This document shows, in pieces, positions 62,509 to 64,000 of a stretch of 64,000 bases of DNA (its first letter is position 1; the number at the start of each line of letters is the position of its first letter). The translations under genes were made by a program, and so were the position numbers. The DNA comes from Helicobacter labetoulli (GTDB lineage Bacteria > Campylobacterota > Campylobacteria > Campylobacterales > Helicobacteraceae): positions 1 to 64,000 of the forward strand of contig NZ_QXJF01000009.1 of assembly GCF_003670275.1 (NCBI RefSeq). The letters run 5' to 3'. The notes under the pieces were generated by a model. The model searched no databases, was not told the origin of the DNA, and saw nothing but the letters and a program-made list of their open reading frames with translations.

Positions 62509-64000
62509 TAATAATTCCAGATATATTTAACAAAAACATTTCTACCCGGCTCTACAAGAGGATTTGTCAGTGCTATTTGGTGTTTTATGCTTTGGACGGT
62601 TACAGGGTTTCTGCCAACTTGATTAAAGAGATTATTTGCTCCAATTAAAAGCTCCATATCTTGTAGTTTTGTAGAAAAACCACCAAGTTTTAATCCCAAG
62701 TATAAATCTGTCATTGTATAGGCTTGTGTTGCCCTCTCTTCATTTGGATCTATGCGAGTTTTTGCTCCATATCCCCTTTGTGTGAGATTGACATACCATT
62801 TGTTAAATTGCAGTGATAAGGATACCTGACCATAAAGTGGTGCAAGATAAGCAATAGGCTTATTGTCTGTGAGATTTTCACCATAATTATAAGAGCCTAC
62901 ATAAGAAAGCATAAGCCTATCGTCAAAGAAGCTATGTTTCCCCTCAATTTCTACACCTGTGATGATTGCCTTTCCTATATTTTCATATCTATAAGCGTTA
63001 TTTGTGTTAGCTATTGCACTTTGATAGGAGCTAAGGGCAAGCATATCAGTATAATGTGTAAAAAAGCCAATTAATGAAGCATAGTGATTATCACTTTGGA
63101 ATCTAAAGCCAAACTCAGCACTTTGTGAATATTCTGGCTTGATAAGAGGATTTGCGATAGTGAGTGTTGAGCTGCCACTTGGTGTGACTTGCATACGCGT
63201 ACCAGCACTTGGATTTTTGAAGTTGTGACTGACATTAATCACATTGCTTATATAGTCATTAAGAAAATACACTGAACCAAGAGAGCCTGTGATAGCACCG
63301 CTGTGGATTACGCTATTTTCATCAAGGAGGCGAGAGTTTTCAATATGGATGGCTTGATTATTGTTGGATTGTTCCGTACTTGATTTTGTTTTTGAAATTG
63401 TTGTGAGTACATAGTCTCCTCTAAGAGATGCCAAAAGATACCAAGATGGAGTAGCGCTAAAATCATCTTTAATAAATAAAGCAAAATCGGTGGTGCTAGA
63501 TGGGCGGTTTGTTGTTTTGCTTGTGTTGTCTGCAAGATTATTTTGCCTTACTTGTGTTGGAGAGTAAGAGCTTTCAAATTCAGCTCCATAAGTAAGATAA
63601 TGCTTGTTAATTCTACTATTAAACACTAAGCGTCCGCCAAAGTAGTTGTTGTTATAAACTTGTTGATGAATATTTTTTCCATCTGTAAATGCGGCGCGAT
63701 TATTCCAAATATCTGTATCCCAATGTCTATAATAGAGATAGCTTTCCATAGATTCTGCAAAAGAGAGTTGAGATTTTTTCATTCCTACTCTTAAATAATA
63801 TTCGCTGATTGGATCTTCACTCATTAAGATTCCATAGCTTGACCCCGGTGCTGCACCTAAACCTCCAGCACGATGAGATTCTACTCTTGTATAACGACCT
63901 TGAGTATAGTAGCGTGTAGAATCTTTGGTATAGCCAATGTTAAAATCCACGCCCAGATAGTTAAACGATGAATTTTTTGCTTTGTATGAGTTGTTTTCTT
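62508..64000 (-). CDS. TonB-dependent outer-membrane receptor, partial
   Basis: The frame is open to the right edge, so the plug domain is missing. The ~497 visible residues are barrel strands with aromatic girdles, including EYSQSAEFGFRFQSDN, YVNLTQRGYGAK and YTMTDLYLGLKLGG, and end FVKYIWNY, a typical terminal strand. With the FecCD permease and ATPase it forms a ferric-siderophore or similar uptake operon. The ligand cannot be told from this part. Confidence 0.88.
   Translation of the reverse strand, partial: ENNSYKAKNSSFNYLGVDFNIGYTKDSTRYYTQGRYTRVESHRAGGLGAAPGSSYGILMSEDPISEYYLRVGMKKSQLSFAESMESYLYYRHWDTDIWNNRAAFTDGKNIHQQVYNNNYFGGRLVFNSRINKHYLTYGAEFESSYSPTQVRQNNLADNTSKTTNRPSSTTDFALFIKDDFSATPSWYLLASLRGDYVLTTISKTKSSTEQSNNNQAIHIENSRLLDENSVIHSGAITGSLGSVYFLNDYISNVINVSHNFKNPSAGTRMQVTPSGSSTLTIANPLIKPEYSQSAEFGFRFQSDNHYASLIGFFTHYTDMLALSSYQSAIANTNNAYRYENIGKAIITGVEIEGKHSFFDDRLMLSYVGSYNYGENLTDNKPIAYLAPLYGQVSLSLQFNKWYVNLTQRGYGAKTRIDPNEERATQAYTMTDLYLGLKLGGFSTKLQDMELLIGANNLFNQVGRNPVTVQSIKHQIALTNPLVEPGRNVFVKYIWNY

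Overview
This window looks like a chromosomal segment of an enterohepatic-type Helicobacter. The evidence is AT-rich DNA, a nap cluster ordered napA-G-H-B-L-D without napC, an arsR-arsS-hemB block, a greA-dut-(two genes)-coaX block, a ctpA-purC-purS-purQ-(SH3 protein)-plsC block resembling that of Campylobacter jejuni, and a very high density of the word AGAATCT. The species is not established here.

Layout. (1) 1-11.2 kb is accessory DNA. On the minus strand lie the remains of a phage late module: a frameshifted P22-like portal gene, a 27-residue membrane ORF and the first ~1995 codons of a giant polyvalent-type protein with a PBECR/colicin-E5-like domain and a DdrB-type ParB domain. Two plus-strand cassettes (promoter, structured RNA leader, small ORF) flank the portal gene. 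Next comes a decayed rolling-circle plasmid segment with a broken Rep gene, a small ribbon-helix-helix-like gene and two tiny membrane proteins. (2) 11.4-16.2 kb is a decayed gtr-like surface-glycan locus: a broken gtrB, a chemotaxis receptor, the C-terminal half of a DUF6056-like protein, a large membrane protein switched off at a C11 tract, and gtrA. kdsB and a MATE pump follow. (3) 18.4-28.2 kb carries respiratory and stress genes: a Crp/Fnr regulator divergent from a truncated globin, an esterase, a papain-like amidase and the periplasmic nitrate reductase operon behind a Crp/Fnr-type box. (4) 28.4-37.3 kb is mostly core: a dead HAD phosphatase gene with a G9 tract, greA, dut, coaX, hisG, two Sel1/Hcp-like proteins and an outer-membrane protein. 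(5) 37.4-45.7 kb is an accessory island: a double-AAA ATPase, a decayed BspA-like gene, an unrecognised protein, a GmrSD-type DUF262/DUF1524 protein, an unrecognised small protein coupled to a Sir2 protein, and a frameshifted WYL regulator. Several of its genes share one upstream sequence box. (6) 45.8-64 kb is core: yebC, hemB, arsRS, a likely 6S RNA, ttcA, an MFS pump, a cyclophilin, ctpA, pur genes, plsC, tRNA-Ala, and the start of an iron-uptake operon (ABC ATPase, permease, TonB-dependent receptor running off the right edge).

Two themes recur. Intergenic DNA is rich in dispersed palindromes, one of which sits in frame inside the giant phage gene. Many genes are broken in short homopolymers, nearly always as if one base too many were present, so some breaks may be sequencing errors and others genuine phase variation. 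The most novel-looking items are the paired RNA-leader cassettes, the polyvalent protein with its in-frame palindrome, and the island with a shared promoter box.
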